From: Antedon mediterranea
Taxonomy: Eukaryota; Echinodermata; Crinoidea; Comatulida; Antedonidae
Direction: 5' to 3'
DNA length: 64,000 nt
Assembly: GCF_964355755.1 (NCBI RefSeq)
Contig: NC_092671.1
Location: 35,049,304-35,113,303, forward strand
A program made the translations under genes and the position numbers. Below, piece after piece: positions 31,261 to 44,814 of this stretch. Within the stretch, counting starts at the first letter, position 1, and each line of letters opens with the position of its first letter. The notes under the pieces are model-generated. The model did not search any database. It saw only the letters and a program-made list of their open reading frames with translations, and was not told the origin of the DNA.

Positions 31261-31597
31261 AATAAAGTTACTATTGTTGTTGTTGCCCTCTATCGCTGGT
31301 TTCTTCGTGTGGATAGACTTCTTAATCCCAACGCTTGTATCAACAAGTTCGAAGGTGAAACTTATCGGCCGCGGCGGGGGAGAGAGAGTCTAGAGGATCG
31401 AAACGAGTGTGTGGCACCGGACCGGGGGAGAAGAAAAGACCACCGTGTAACGTACCTGGACGATCTGTGTGTGTAATGGGACGAAAGTCTTTAGCTAGAA
31501 CACGTTTCAACCCGTTACTCTTCTAAAATGTAAAGGATATATAGGATATATAAATAGGATGATCCATACACAGAATTACAAATGAACGAATTCAAAG
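31261..31597 (+). CDS. Possible first exon: CpG-rich leader, ATG and strong donor
   Basis: A GC-rich, CpG-rich block (31310-31460, 'cggccgcggcgggggagag') in otherwise AT-rich DNA leads into an ATG at 31582 that encodes M-N-E-F-K and then meets the donor G/gtaagt at 31598. Two short upstream ORFs precede it: one of 16 codons starting at about 31475 (MGRKSLARTRF...) and one of 8 codons whose TGA overlaps the ATG (ATGA). Such a leader with uORFs and a long first intron is typical of animal regulatory genes. Only five codons are coding, so the product cannot be named. The transcription start is a guess from base composition. Confidence 0.4.
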
Positions 31598-31619
31598 GTA
31601 AGTTTTCACATTTTCTTTT

Positions 31620-31940
31620 ATAGCCTAGCCTACCTAGGCTAGGCCTAGGCCCTAGTAGGCCTAATAATATAATAATATATTAGACTAGGCCTAGGCCTAG
31701 GGGGAATCCGGCCTAGGCTAGGCCTAGGCCTATACCTATATTCAATCAATTATGATGGGAGGGAGGCCTAACTAAAACTAGCCTGGCATCTAGCTAGCCT
31801 ACCTCAAATCTAGTCTCCTCTCTCTCTACTACTACTATACGTTATTAGCAGCTAGGCCTAGGCTTTATATGGGGCCTACACTCAGTAGGTATCTAAACTC
31901 TAGGTGCTATTAGCTATTTACCACCCTAGTAGTATAGGCC
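31620..31940. repeat. GGCCTA-rich low-complexity tract
   Basis: 'cctaggcctaggcc', 'ggcctaggctaggcctaggc' and similar palindromic words fill the start of the putative first intron. Weaker tracts are at 32880-33030 and inside 50340-50470. Confidence 0.85.
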
Positions 31941-32363
31941 TAGCCTAGAATGAATGTGTTTAAAATTGTGTGCAGGCAGCAGTGTGCACCTATATAAAAT
32001 ACAGGGTGGTGGATGTGTTTACAACAATTTTCACAAGAATATTCTTGCAAAATTTCAAATTGCGTTGCGGAATTGGTTAAAACAAAATATAATAAAACAA
32101 AACGAGGCATATTCTATACAAGGAGAAACTACGTATTCACTTATCGGCACTCTTCGGCAACGTCAGCTAGCCTAGCTCAACATCCATGCGCGGCGGCGAA
32201 AGGATCGATGTATCTTATTTAAAGTTTTTGCGGTCTAATTTATCGTCTCTCTTAAAAACATAGGCCTAGCTAAATTGTGTTATTTTATATTTTACACTAC
32301 ATTTTAATATATATTTATTACTTGCATAGTTATCAATCCTAGTATACTTTATAAATTGTAATA

Positions 32364-33112
32364 CAGTCGACTCCGCCAAAGTCGAATTCGCATAAGTCGA
32401 AAAATCGTGAAAGTCGAATTCTCAATCTCAATTCTTTCCTACAGTACATTACTGTGTCATTTTTATTTGTAAGTCGAATTTTTCTAAGTCAAAATTTGAA
32501 GGCTTTTTGCGGTCCGAATACACACATTCTTTAGTGATTTATATCGTATAAATCGAAGTAAAAAATCACACGGCAGCAACGCACTAAAAAAGCCGATACG
32601 TAATACGATAAACAAACGACAGAGGTGATAATGTGGGACCATATCGGTTCTCTCAAGCAGGTTGTATAGTATAGGCGGCGTCCTACAACTCGCGCTAGTA
32701 TAAATACTGTATGAGTTGAGAACTTGAGCGGCGTTTTGTGGGTACCCATTTTGTGCTAGACAGATGGCCATAAACAATGGATACCGATTTCGAATAAGAA
32801 CCGGAATGTATTTAATTATATGTTTTCGTATTGTTACGACTTAAACCATAAAGAAAATTCAGTTTATCATTGCCGATAAAAGAGGCTTAGGATTTATTAT
32901 AGGCCTAGCTAAGCAAACTCAATTCAAGAAGCCTCATCGTGTGGGCCACGATCGCGAAAGGGCAGGGTCTACTAGGCCTAGCCATAGCGCGTGGCTAGTG
33001 ATTAAGCCTACAGTAGGCCTAGCAGTTTTTTTTACAAATCTGTAAGTCAAAGTTCACATAACTCAAATTTTTATACCGGTCCTATTAGATTCGACTTAGG
33101 CGGAGTTGACTG
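32364..33112. mobile_element. 749-bp pogo/Tigger-like element, TSD TA
   Basis: The left end CAGTCGACTCCGCCAAAGTC is mirrored at the right end (GACTTAGGCGGAGTTGACTG). TA is found directly outside both ends (32362-32363 and 33113-33114). 'aagtcgaattcg' and 'gtcgaattctc' words extend the left arm. CAG..CTG termini with TA duplication fit pogo/Tigger. Overlapping minus-strand frames at 32484-32777 do not look like a transposase, so this copy is non-autonomous. Confidence 0.85.
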
Positions 33113-33114
33113 TA

Positions 33115-34651
33115 TCAAGCTTTGGTTTTATCAAATATAATACAGTACTAAAATACCTTGCACAGTTTAAAATTTGAGTATCCTTAATTCAAAATTGCGC
33201 AAGAAAATCATTGCGCAATTCCAAATTGAGCATAACAAATGTAATTTAAATAAAAGTTTTTGATTGTTCACTTCTTCATTTCATTATTCATGACATGACA
33301 ATGTGTAGGCGGCGCTGTACTGTCTGTAGGTTGTTATTAATAATTAATTTAAATTAAAATTTAGAATCTTTAAATTAGTTGAAGTGAGTGGTGTACATAC
33401 ATTATTTGTCGTGAATGGGCAGTCGCATACATTCTTGGCACTGAATATTTAAGACAGGGCTTTAATACCAAAATGCATTTTAGACCAGGGCCTGTTCAGA
33501 CTACATAGTTGTGGTTTTGCATTGCACTGAGTGTAAGGTCTGAACTAGGAAATGATTAATTAAAAAGATAAAAGATTAATCAAAGCTAATTAAAATGTGA
33601 CCTTGGTCTGCCCTGACTCCTGCAGGTCTTGTCTTTTAAAAATTATAGGTGTTCTACAAATTGCACTCCTCAATACATTCAGGGATGCTGTACTGTAGGT
33701 GTGCTGTTTGTATTTTAGTGTGTAGAAGTTTACCAAATTTAAGCGTGTTGTAAATCGCACTCCTCAAAGGCAGTTTGGGAATGTGTTAGGTGAGTGATCG
33801 CACTCGCTCGCTCATCTTAAAAGACAATGCCTGCCTGCTAGGATACAAAATCATAGGTCTGGATAAAACAAAAATTGACTTTGAATAATATTTTAAAACA
33901 TTTCCACAAAATAAGATTTATCATTTCCTTTTAAAATAATATCCCAATTTATTTGACACTATTCACTGGGTGGTCCCCTAGTTTAAAAGTGAAAGTTTAG
34001 AAATGGAATGTTAACTCTGAATACCTATGTTTAGCATTACAGTTCGTTAGACTTTCTGTCGTCATTTATATTATTAAAAAGTCCATCATCAATTATGTAC
34101 AGTACTGTAATAATTCTGAATGCATTAATTTTATTAAAAGAAAACAGAAACCAAACTCAATATTTGCCATACATGCTGGAAAGGGGTGGGTGGAAAAATT
34201 TTGTTTTTCCCTGTATGTTACTGAAATTGTATTGTAAATAAAATTTAGGCATGTAAAATACAGTATGAAAATGAATACATCACAAAAATGTATTTGTTTT
34301 ATGTTATCCAGTAAAAATCTATTTGGCATAGGAACAAAACATGAGGGCAATATACATATTATGACATTGATTTGGAAGAAGTACATGGCTTCTACAGGCT
34401 GGTGAAAACTATGTGTTTAAATCATATTGACCTCAATTTTTGAATTTAAATTTAATATCATATAGTCTTTATTCAATGCAAAAGGTGATAAAATAGATCA
34501 AACACTATATTCGTACTACGAATATGAATGCTGATTTTCGTCGATATTTGAATACGCTTTACAAATATGAAGTTGTTTTTTTTCTTCAAATATTGAATTT
34601 GATGAGACTTTTCTAAGAATGATTTCTTAATCCTAAGGAGATGATAGATGT
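33115..34651. other. Spacer
   Basis: 'aattgcactcctcaa' and 'aaatcgcactcctcaaagg' near 33657 and 33753 are a decayed direct repeat. A '...cttgtctac..' MITE fragment is absent here. No exon was accepted; the minus-strand frames at 34093-34386 and 34473-34691 are AT-rich and unsupported. Confidence 0.4.
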
Positions 34652-34762
34652 ATGGATAATGTAGCCATCTTCTTAAGATCTGGTGACTCACGAAGCGTTA
34701 AGTTCTTTAGGGTATCATGTGTGCCTCGGGGTTACCGATGGATTGCGTTCCCAGCTATATGA
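34652..34762 (+). CDS. Short ORF, 36 aa, coding-like composition
   Basis: It starts MDNVAIFLRSGDSRSVKFFR and ends WIAFPAI before TGA. Codon use (CGA, GGT, GAC, GCG) is less AT-rich than its surroundings, which drew attention to it. There is no good acceptor in front and no donor behind it, so it is either a small ORF, a piece of an exon of the putative gene starting at 31.3 kb, or chance. Confidence 0.2.
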   Translation: MDNVAIFLRSGDSRSVKFFRVSCVPRGYRWIAFPAI

Positions 34763-35610
34763 TAATGTTGATGGAGTATGATGAATTGCTTTATTAAACT
34801 TTTTTTCGATGACGTATTTTGCTCAAAATTTTATTTTAACTGTATACTGGGAATATGTTATTGAATCCAATTTCAACAAGAAAGGTTTTATTTTTTACTT
34901 TAATTTGAAACAAAGAGACTTGCTATGACTCGTAACTTAAAAATTAAACGACCTGTACATTAAATGAGTCCGTGCTGCATGCACGATAAGGCTAATTTAT
35001 TATGGATCATCAACATTAATTGTTGCCGAAGTGACTTAGAAATAACATTAGTGGAAAAAAATTACTGTTTAATTAGGAAAATAAGAGTTTTTTGTTGCTA
35101 AATTGCATGAATTTATTTCAAACTACTAGTACTAGTATCAAAAATTATAATTAAAAGTTATTAATTTTACGCTAGATTTACAGAGCAGGCTGTTGAAGTT
35201 TTGTCACAGTGTTGCATAATTTACTGTATTCAAATTTCCAGTCTTTCGTTACATAGTGTATCCTTTTTTTCTGATCCATCCATAATAATGCTAAACTTAT
35301 GCCTTGTCTACACTTAGCAAAACACCGAGTTTGGCAAGAAAAGTTTGCAAAGTAGAGTGACTAGTCAATTAATTAGTTTATCTTGACTGTGGAGAGAATT
35401 GTAGCCAGTGTACAGTACTACAGTAGGTAATGCACTTTGCTATCAATAAAATAGCCGGCAACCAAATTAAGTCCAATGCGATCAAGGCTTTAGTTTGACA
35501 ATTTGTACAAACCATTGTTGATATAGTATTACCGAATCCCATAAAGGCAACCTACACACTTCCCCATGATGATTGCATAATTGATGTAAAAATAAAGAGT
35601 TGTACAACAG

Positions 35611-35796
35611 GATGGCATGTATTTCAGTATCCTAACTCTTCCACTAGGAAAAGAATACTTCCTTTTAGAGCGATCACTTCAGATTACGAATATTATCGTT
35701 AGTTCCTTGGAGGATATTTCTAAATGTGGTTTTCGAAACGGGATAGTTGGAAGATTAGAAAATGCGGGAAAGTTTGCGATTACTACATTATACTGT
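35611..35796 (+). CDS. Possible internal exon, 62 codons
   Basis: An open frame between acceptor-like tgtacaacag (or atttcag at 35627) and donor TGT/gtaagt. It includes ILTLPLGKEYFLLERSLQIT and then VSSLEDISKCGFRNGIVGRL. The mix of charged and hydrophobic residues is protein-like and the donor is strong, but both acceptors have poor pyrimidine tracts. It cannot join in frame to the donor at 31597, so at least one more exon would lie between. No family was recognised. Confidence 0.3.
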
Positions 35797-38700
35797 GTAA
35801 GTGTATTAAATGACATCTCTACAGCAGTTCTTGTGGTCTAAATAATATCTATAATTAGACCCTCTGGCGAGCATCTTTGACAAGATTGATAAAGTGTTTA
35901 TAGTGTAAAATAGAAGGTGAGAAAATATGGAGTTCTGTAATATCACAGTTGATTGATGTAGCCTACTGTACAGTACTGTACAACTGCCATGTCCTAATCT
36001 GTTCCCAAATTATTACCGTACAGCTTTTTCTTCCCACTGTATGTATTGGAACGAATCCAAGATTTTTAACACACTAGTGGGTGGGAACTACACATTATCA
36101 ACCTTCAGGCGCTACAGATGAATTCTAAATTTAAGAGAAGTCCATGACAGTTACAAAATCCCGACGGGACTAGTTTAATTTGAAAGTGGAACATTTTCAT
36201 GTGTAAACAGTTTTAATAATAATTAGTTATTTAAGGTGACTAATAATAATTATTTTCAAACAAACAATGAAAATAATCAACAGAAAGTTGTTTCTGTCTC
36301 TAGACATCTAGACAAACATAAAATTCTTGAACAATTTCATCTGGTTTCAAAATAATATTGTATTGTGACTATATTAGGTTACTCAAAATAGCTGAAACGT
36401 ACAGTAGCAAGTGTAGTGAGTACTTGATAATTGGTATCAAACATTACATTTTGTATACAAAACATAAAATTGTTATTACTATGACGAAGGAATGAAGGTT
36501 TGTAATTCAATTTTATTAAAATGATTAATAATTATCATTCGCTATCTCTTTCTACAGTACTTCTCCAAAAGAAAGAGAATGGGCTTGCAGATGGCACCCT
36601 TGTCTTAAAAGAGTGTTCACTCACTGAGCAGTTTTTATTTAGAAAAAATATGATTTCCTAAAACATTTTTCTCTGATGGGAAAATGCAAATATTGGCTTA
36701 ATAAATAAAGAGATGGCTCTTGAAAAACAACACAAATTCTTGTTTATGTATTATATTTTCAAAACAAGAATTAGCCAAAAATATTATGGTATAGATTTAT
36801 AGAAACAAACTGGAAAGTAGAAAGGAGGGAATGATATTGACACTGCCTGTGTTGTTGTTTTGTTTGTATCCTCATGCACACTGCTTCTTTTGTGTACAAT
36901 TTTAGAGTAAATAAAATTATACTGTAAATGTACTGTACTTGGAGGTGTACAGTATTAAAGGTGACAGTAAACATTCAGATTACAATGACAACTACATTCA
37001 ATTCAAACTATCTTTAAAATGGTTTATTGCAATTGTCCTATGATTGGAGAACTGTGAACCAGGGAGTGGGTGCTAATACATGTAAAACCAGAAAGATAAA
37101 GAGGTGAAGCAATTGTCAAAAAAGAAAGTAAACAAACTTTTGCAATATTTGTTTTGTTGTGATAAGATAACTGACATTCTTTGAATATTTACCTCCTTAC
37201 ACAGGAAATGGACAATCAAATGTCAGAAAATAACATTAGATTACCTATAATTTATAGTCTACTTTAGATAATGATGAGAAAGATAAGTGTAGTAATGATT
37301 GCATGTGACCTATATTAAACATACCTGTTCCAGTTTGATACAACTGACTATATTTACAAGTGGACCAATGAAATGTCTTGAATCTTGAAGCACCTGTAAC
37401 ATTCTGCTGACATCTGACACTTCTTCTAAGTATGCAGTTCAATTTTTGCTGGAATATTGCTGAATGATTTACTAAGAATTGTCATAAAATCGTGAATTTA
37501 TCTGAAATGTTAAAAAAAGACTGGTGTGTTTACCATGCGAATTTGCTAAGTAAACTTCTGTCTCCAAAGCCTGCTAAAATTAAATAGACCCATTAAAATC
37601 TTAAAAAATGATTTGTGACAGTGTTATCTATCTATTATTAATATCAAATTTGTACTGTATAGGGGGGATGTTTCCAAAACTTCAAGTCTATTATTAGTAA
37701 ATGGATTCAATAAGACAATCTTTTAATAATGCTAATTGTATTGGTCAAGTTTTTGCTCATCTCTATGAAATTTGCTAAAAGTTCAATACAATTTGACAGT
37801 GAGCAAGTACTTGCACTACAGGTACAGTAGTACAGTACTTATTGCAGAATTCTAAATTCTCATGATAAAATACAATGATGTTGCAACTTTTTCACAAAGT
37901 GGTGTGTATTCACATTACATTTTTAAACAAATTTGTTTTGACAAAGTTTATTTGTACAAGTAATGACTAATCTTATACCCAATTGTCTTGTCAAGTCTTG
38001 TTCAAGAGAGGTCTGTGAACTTTTGTCACTGATATCTTCAAATAGTGGAAAATTGACAGGCGTAACTGATTAAACTGCCTCTTTTTGTATGTTAACTTGT
38101 CCTTGCTTGTTTCAGTATTAACCTGATGTGATAGGATTTCATTCAGGTTGAAAGTCAATTTGACAGAATTGTCTGGTTTGTGTAAAGAGTTTAATTGTTC
38201 TTTTCATATTCTTCGGAAACTATTGTTTTACTTTCATTCCACTTTTTTCTTTCTTCTACACTTTTTATCCATATTATTCTTCAATTTGTATTATTATTTC
38301 TTCTCCATTCCAACTTTTTTCTTTATTCTCAGTCAATTCTTCTCATTACAATAATGTGACCAACATTGTCCTATTCTGGAAACTGAGTTCAACTACATCT
38401 TCTTTTCTGTTTGTACTTGAAGACAAGCTTCAAAGGCAATATTTATTAACTTTAAATAAATCTTTGTTCTTTGTGTATTTAGTAGCTGTACCTCTGGAGA
38501 GTAAGGCTATCCTTCCTATTGTGTATGTGTTGAAATGAAATAAAAAAAAAAATTAAAAAAAATATCCTTCCTATCTTCAGTATATCCTGGTAGTAATAGA
38601 ATACCAACACCACTGTTTGTTTGTGTACCTTTAAAATGTTGAGGATTTATCAAATAATGTAAAGAAAATCAATTTTAATATAGACTGGATGATAAACAAC

Positions 38701-38924
38701 AACATGGAGTATGTTGCCTTCACATTTATAGTAAATGTTATATAAAACAAATGTGTTCTTGATTGTTTCAGATAAATTTGGTGCATTTTCCTGATTGCAA
38801 AGCCAATAATCAGCACTCACTGTACATCACAATAAATGAATTTAGTTTGATTTTTCTCTCTTACAATTCAAACATAAATAAAACTAATGATTACTGACAA
38901 GGAAAAAGTTCAACTCTCAAAATA
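35797..38924. other. AT-rich spacer or intron
   Basis: It has a palindromic 'ctactgtacagtactgtac' near 35961 and 'acagtagtacagtactt' near 37824, words common all over the window. Near 38340-38580 there are A- and T-runs. The plus frames at 38148-38538 are T-rich low-complexity. No gene was supported. Confidence 0.45.
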
Positions 38925-39845
38925 TGAAACCCAGATCTGGAAACTCTCATAAAAGCAGACAGCCAGACAAGTGGAACTCTATGTAATTGTGAATGTGGAA
39001 ACCCAGATAACTGGAAACTCTCCTAAAATCAGACAGCCAGACAAGTGGAACTCTCTTAGTGAAAGTGGAAACCCAGATAACTAGAAACTCTCCTAAAAGC
39101 AGACAGTCAGACAAGTGGAACTCTCTTTAGTGAAAGTGGAAACCCAGATAACTGGAAACTCTCCTAAAATCAGACAGCCAGACAAGTGGAACTCTCTTAG
39201 TGAAAGTGGAAACCCAGATAACTAGAAACTCTCCTAAAAGCAGAGAAGTGGAAACCCATATAACTGTAAACTCTCATAAAAGCAGACAGCCAGACAAGTG
39301 GAACTCTCTTTTTAGTGAAAGTGGAAACCCAGATAACTAGAAACTCTCCTAAAAGCAGACAGCCAGACAAGTGGAACTCTCCTAATGAAAGTGGAAACCC
39401 AGATAACTAGAAACTCTCCTAAAAGCAGACAGCCAGACAAGTGAAACTCTCTTAATGAAAGTGGAAACCCAGATAACTAGAAACTCTCCTAAAAGCAGAG
39501 AGCCAGACAAGTGAAACTCTCTTAATGAAAGTGGAAACCCAGATAACTAGAAACTCTCCTAAAAGCAGAGAGCCAGACAAGTGAAACTCTCTTAATGAAA
39601 GTGGAAACCCAGATAACTAGAAACTCTCCTAAAAGCAGACAGCCAGACAAGTGAAACTCTCTTAATGAAAGTGGAAACCCAGATAACTAGAAACTCTCCT
39701 AAAAGCAGAGAGCCAGACAAGTGGAACTCTCTTAATGAAAGTGGAAACCCAGATAACTAGAAACTCTCCTAAAAGCAGAGAGCCAGACAAGTGAAACTCT
39801 CTTAATGAAAGTGGAAACCCAGATAACTGGAAACTCTCCCAAACT
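38925..39845. repeat. 70-bp tandem array, about 13 units
   Basis: The unit runs 'ccagataactagaaactctc', 'ctaaaagcagacagccagac', 'aagtg(g/a)aactctctt', '(aa/ag)tgaaagtggaaac'. Units alternate between 'gacagcc' and 'gagagcc' and between 'gtggaact' and 'gtgaaact'. One unit is shortened near 39240. Confidence 0.95.
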
Positions 39846-40600
39846 GGACATCAGAAAATTAACTCTAATACAATTTTGTAAAAATCCAGAAAATTGGAAA
39901 CTTTCATAAAATGGTCAAATCCAGATAACTGTAACTTCTTATAAACTTCAACCAATTCAATAAACATTTTTAAAAGTTGATACCCTGAAAACTGGAAGCT
40001 TTCCCAAAGGTTGATATCCAGTTAACTGGAATCTCTCCAAATTTGATACCCAGAAAACTTGAAAATCTCCCAAAGATTAATATCCAGTAATTAACTAGAA
40101 CCTCTCAAAAGTTGATATCCCAGTAACTGGAAACTCTTCCAAAGGTTGATGTCCAGTTTAACTGGAAACTCTTCCAAAGGTTGATGTCCAGTTTAACTGG
40201 AAACTTTCCCAAAAGTTGATATCAAGTGAACTGGAAAATCTCCCAAACAATACACCCAGAAAATTAAAAACTCTACCCGATGTGGATACCCAGAGAACAA
40301 AAACTCTCAAAAGTTGGTATCTAGTTAACTGGAAACTCTTCCAAAAGTTGATGTCCAGTTTAACTACTGGAAACTTTTTCAAAAGTTGATATCCAGTGAA
40401 GTGGAAACTCTCCCAAAAGTTAATATCCAGTGAACAGGGAAATCTCCCAAACAATACACCCAGACATTTTGGAAACTTGGTAAAACTTTGAACAAATCCA
40501 GAAAACAGAAAACTTTCCCCAATGTGGATACCCAGAGATCTGGGACACTCTCCCAAACTGGATTATCCACAAAATTGAAAACGTTCCTAAAACTTTGGAA
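39846..40600. repeat. Diverged continuation of the array
   Basis: Looser units of about 30-45 bp repeat 'ccagttaactggaaactctt' and 'ccaaaagttgatatccag'. They share 'aactggaaactctcc' with the 70-bp array and are probably its older part. The long minus-strand open frames here (repeating DINFWESFQ) exist because the unit lacks stops in that frame. Confidence 0.85.
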
Positions 40601-41974
40601 ACTCCCTCCCCTAAAAAACCTAATATATTCCAAAAGTGAAATTTCAATGCACATTCTTTGGGTGTTTTTTTAATTTTTTTACTAATGCTAGGGAAAACAA
40701 ACATTTATTAACTAAAATATAAGATTGATATGTTTATAAAATATCAAGAAATTATTATGTGTTTCTAGATTGAAGTGTTTTGATTACATCATTGATTGAA
40801 GTTATATTTATAATGTTTGTTTTCTGGTGGACACAAGCTGAAAACTAATTGGCAAAATCTGGCATTCATGAAGTAAAGCCTGCAGAATTTGCGTAGGAAC
40901 GAAGACTGCTTGCGTAGCTCAAGGCAATTAGACCCATTCACAGTAGGAGGATGTTTTCAATTAACGGTAATATTGATTGCTACTTTACAATGACAACTTG
41001 ATTGTGGATAGTATCGTGCAGTATTCTTGCTTATTAATTATGGTTAACGAATGTGTTTATGCTTGATTAGTTTTCCTTAGATGTGGTTAAACTGCATTTC
41101 ATACTGTGTGTATACTGTACACCCACCATTTGGATCAATTTCATAGATTGGTGTTCATTCAGATCATTTAAACTTGCATGAATCCAAAATTAGGAAGGTT
41201 TTTATACTCTATTGATTAGAAGTTGACTCTTAATATGAACTACAGTATACTGTACTTGTGTCAACTTAATAGACAAGATAAATTTTAAGAAAAACAATAG
41301 TTGATGATACAATAGCAAGCATATAACCTACTGTTAAAAGCATCACAGAAATTGCTTACTGCTGTTAAACTGGTTTGTGTATTTTGCCCAAAAAAAAATC
41401 TGGGCGGATTATCCAAAGCTTTTTCTTTTAGTTGGTTATAAATAATGTGTATGTCCTATCTGACATCCACATAATTGTTCATGATTTATATTTCTTAAGG
41501 TTTTTATTGTAAGTATAAATAGTATACATTAAACATGTTATCTGGTCATGTGATGTACTTTTCCATCATCCAGTGACAGTCTTCATCAGGTGCAAGATTG
41601 TCTGATATTCTCAACTATCTGTAAGATTTAATTTTAGTAACTCAATCTCTTTTTTTTTCTTGCGAAATATAGGCGCTACTAGTTCCGTTTTGTCACAGAT
41701 TTATTATCTGTCAAAAACTGTTGCCAAATCTGCCATTTTTGAAAGCTAAATTCAGTATTTTCTAGAGTGCTGTAATTTCCAAACCTTCAAAAGGTTATAC
41801 CCACTAGACGACTTTTAATGACGGACAAAGCTAAGATTGTCTGAACTGTGTATATTTCTAGGCCAACAGTTTTTAAGGTTTATAAAGCAAAATTAGATCT
41901 AAAAAGGTTATTTCTTTGGTGCTAATTTGTACAACCAATTAGTTGGTTAATTCTATAGCATAAACTGACATTAG

Positions 41975-42009
<35 letters not shown>

Positions 42010-44814
42010 AAGAGAGGACACATACTAGAAGAAGACATTTGTCATTTATCTATTATTAAAACTTGTTTGGTTTTCTGCTGCAGTACTTAAAGTTTTTGTT
42101 CAATTGACGAGTGATCTAAAAATATTTTTATTCGTCAGACAAATGCCTTTAAAATTACTTTAAAATATGTTTCTTTTGTTCAGAGCTTAATTTTGGAATT
42201 TTCTTATTTCAAGTGTTTTGTGGCATTTTTTTGTTGAGACCAAAATCCATCTTTTTTTTTCATGGAATTGTAATCATTTATTAATAATGTAGTCTATTTT
42301 GTGCAAAGCTCTATAACTTCCCAATAACTATTCTTTTGAAAGGCATGTTTTGCAAAAACCTCAGAAGAACAGTTTTCCTCAAAAGCCTGTTTTAGTGGTT
42401 TGTTGGTAAACAAAGATCACGTTGCAACTTACTGTAATTCATTTTTTTTTAAATCATGGATTTCCCAGTTTCGTGGTCACTCACAAAGAATTTCCTGTTC
42501 ACAGGTGCCTTCTATTAAACGATGCAAATGTTGGTCTTATAACGGTTTAGGAGGAGGACAGGGAATAATTTCGCCAGTGTAGCATAGCAAAAAGCTATAC
42601 AAAACAACCTTTTTTCTACACATTTCTACAATTGTGTAGCAAAAACTACAATACAAAACTATGTTTCTTGACTAAAAAATCAGTTTGCTAAACAAAATTT
42701 TCAAATAAAATTTTTCCCTGGAGGAGATCATAAAGTAACATATTTTGGGTTAGTAATATTATTGAAATACGTATGTTCATAGCCTAAAAATCTCTATCCA
42801 AGGAGAATTTGACTTAACACAGTCACATGAGTGTGAAAGTTTTTCTTGTCCAGACTCTATCACCTGAATATTTGTTCTTGGATTTTGCATGATACAAATG
42901 GAGCTTCCTGAAATTCTTTCAAAACCACAAAGGTCAATGCAATTGGCCTTCACAAAGGAGGTGTGTCATCATACAGTAAAATGTACATTTTTGCTAAAGG
43001 CGAGTTTAGTCAGCTGTGAACTGTAGCTAGGTAGTGAAGTGTATTATAAACATGGAATTATTCAAACTAATATATTGGGTCTGACTTGGATTCTACATTA
43101 CGTAATGACTGCGATTAAGTTTTGGAATTGGGTAAGATACAAATATACTATATTCTTTATATAGTTAGTAGACCTTTTTTATTGGTGCTGGTTAATTATA
43201 TTAACTTAATATTATCATTGATTGCTTATTTTCAGAAAGATTTGATTGACAATTTTATCTAACGTGGGTGTACAGTATATTAGCCCACACTATGGTATAG
43301 ATGTTGTGTATTTTGTGCCGAACTTATATCCACCCTTCACTAATTAGTATTATCAGTAGGGCTAGGTGGCCTACCTGATTTTATCATCCTTATTTAATTG
43401 GTTAAAAAAATCTAAAGATAGACTTGCGACTATGTCAGTTGGTTCGGCAAAATGTTTAACATTTAAAAAAAATGAGAAAACAAACATTACAGTACAGTAC
43501 AACACAACATCTTTATTATAACTTTATTTTGTTAACTCATTAGTATTATTACAAACATTACATGATAATGACAGTGATTTGTTGGTTTTTGTGAAAAATG
43601 TTAAATGCTACTGTATACAGTATTTTCTTTCATCAATAATCTTAAATGTTTCTGGTGAACTTTATATAACCTACACTAATGTTTATACTACCTTAGTAAC
43701 AAATTGCTCGGTATTTGACATTAAAAATAGTGCAAATTAATTGAGGGCGCTATTTTACATTAACAAGCTCTTAACTATTTCAAATGAGTTTATTTTGTTA
43801 ATGTACAATCATTTGGTACTGTAGTCAAACTTGCTGAACTTGAACTTTAAAATCAATACTAAGCCACTTTTACACTGACAAAACATTTTTTTTAAAGTTT
43901 TTGGTGGAAACATTAAAGAAAACTTGTGTCGTAGGATATTATTATTAAATTATTAACTTTAATAACGGTTTAAGATGCTTGAATCAATTATTATTAGTAA
44001 GTACTATTTATTTAAAAAAAAAATGAAATGAGAATAATTTGTAAACCACATTCCAATTGAAATAGGTCTTTAGACTTTTTATATTACAATTAGAAGATGT
44101 GTTGTATTTTGGTGTGACATTGCCTATTACAATAACCTTTTAAAATTGGTTAAAATGGATGATGACGGTCTAAGACAGTATATAACTATATCAATTTAGA
44201 AATTATGATTGCTTTTTGGTTCTGAATATTCATAAGATTACATCATGAATAAAAGAGATACTTTCTTTTGGAATTTTCTTCATTGGCCTTGGACTCCATC
44301 CATATAAAACAAATGTGAATTTTGAAATAAAATTGTCTTTGTTTTCAAAATAGTTTAATATTTTGAGTATTTAAAAAATGTGGATGTTAGCATTCTTTTG
44401 GTGAACTGTCCTTAAAAATATGTTACAGTATATTTTTAGAAATTATTCAAAAATACCAGTTTTTATATTTTATACTGTATACTGTACCTTTTAAATACAT
44501 TACTGTATAGGTTTGATGGCCAGTTCATTGAAATTTAAACTATAATAAGTGCTTTGGTAAGGATACTATGGTAAGGATACTTTTTTTTCTTCTAGGATTT
44601 TGTTCACAATTAATGTTAAATCTACAGAAAATGGATGAATGATTGGGTTTGTTTTATTTATCTACAATACAAAGATCAAAAGTTTTAATTAATGAGGTTT
44701 TAAAATTATGAGGTGGATTGTCTTTTTTTATTGAAATAATCCTTAACAAGAAACTTTAACAAGTACGGGATGAATAAATATAATTTCTGATGCATAAATG
44801 AGTGGCTTAGGGAG
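40601..44814. other. AT-rich spacer or intron
   Basis: It holds a (CT)n run at about 41977-42007 and little else. A stretch at 42505-42582 after a fair acceptor (ttcctgttcacag) is open for 25 codons to a stop and was considered as a last exon without conviction. The phrase 'gagggcgctattttacatta' near 43742 recurs near 45386. Confidence 0.4.

Noticed and set aside
32484-32777. Transposase remnant in the pogo/Tigger-like element
   Set aside because: Neither overlapping minus-strand frame shows a DDE or helix-turn-helix pattern; treated as non-coding.
36558-36608. Open piece after a good acceptor (ctctttctacag) ending in a stop after 16 codons
   Set aside because: Too short and without a partner exon in the right phase; expected by chance at this scale.
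40158-40704. Overlapping minus-strand ORFs repeating 'DINFWESFQ'
   Set aside because: They follow the unit of a degenerate tandem array, occur in several frames and lack any start context.
42505-42582. 25-codon terminal exon candidate after ttcctgttcacag
   Set aside because: Composition is only mildly coding-like and no upstream exon with a matching donor was found.
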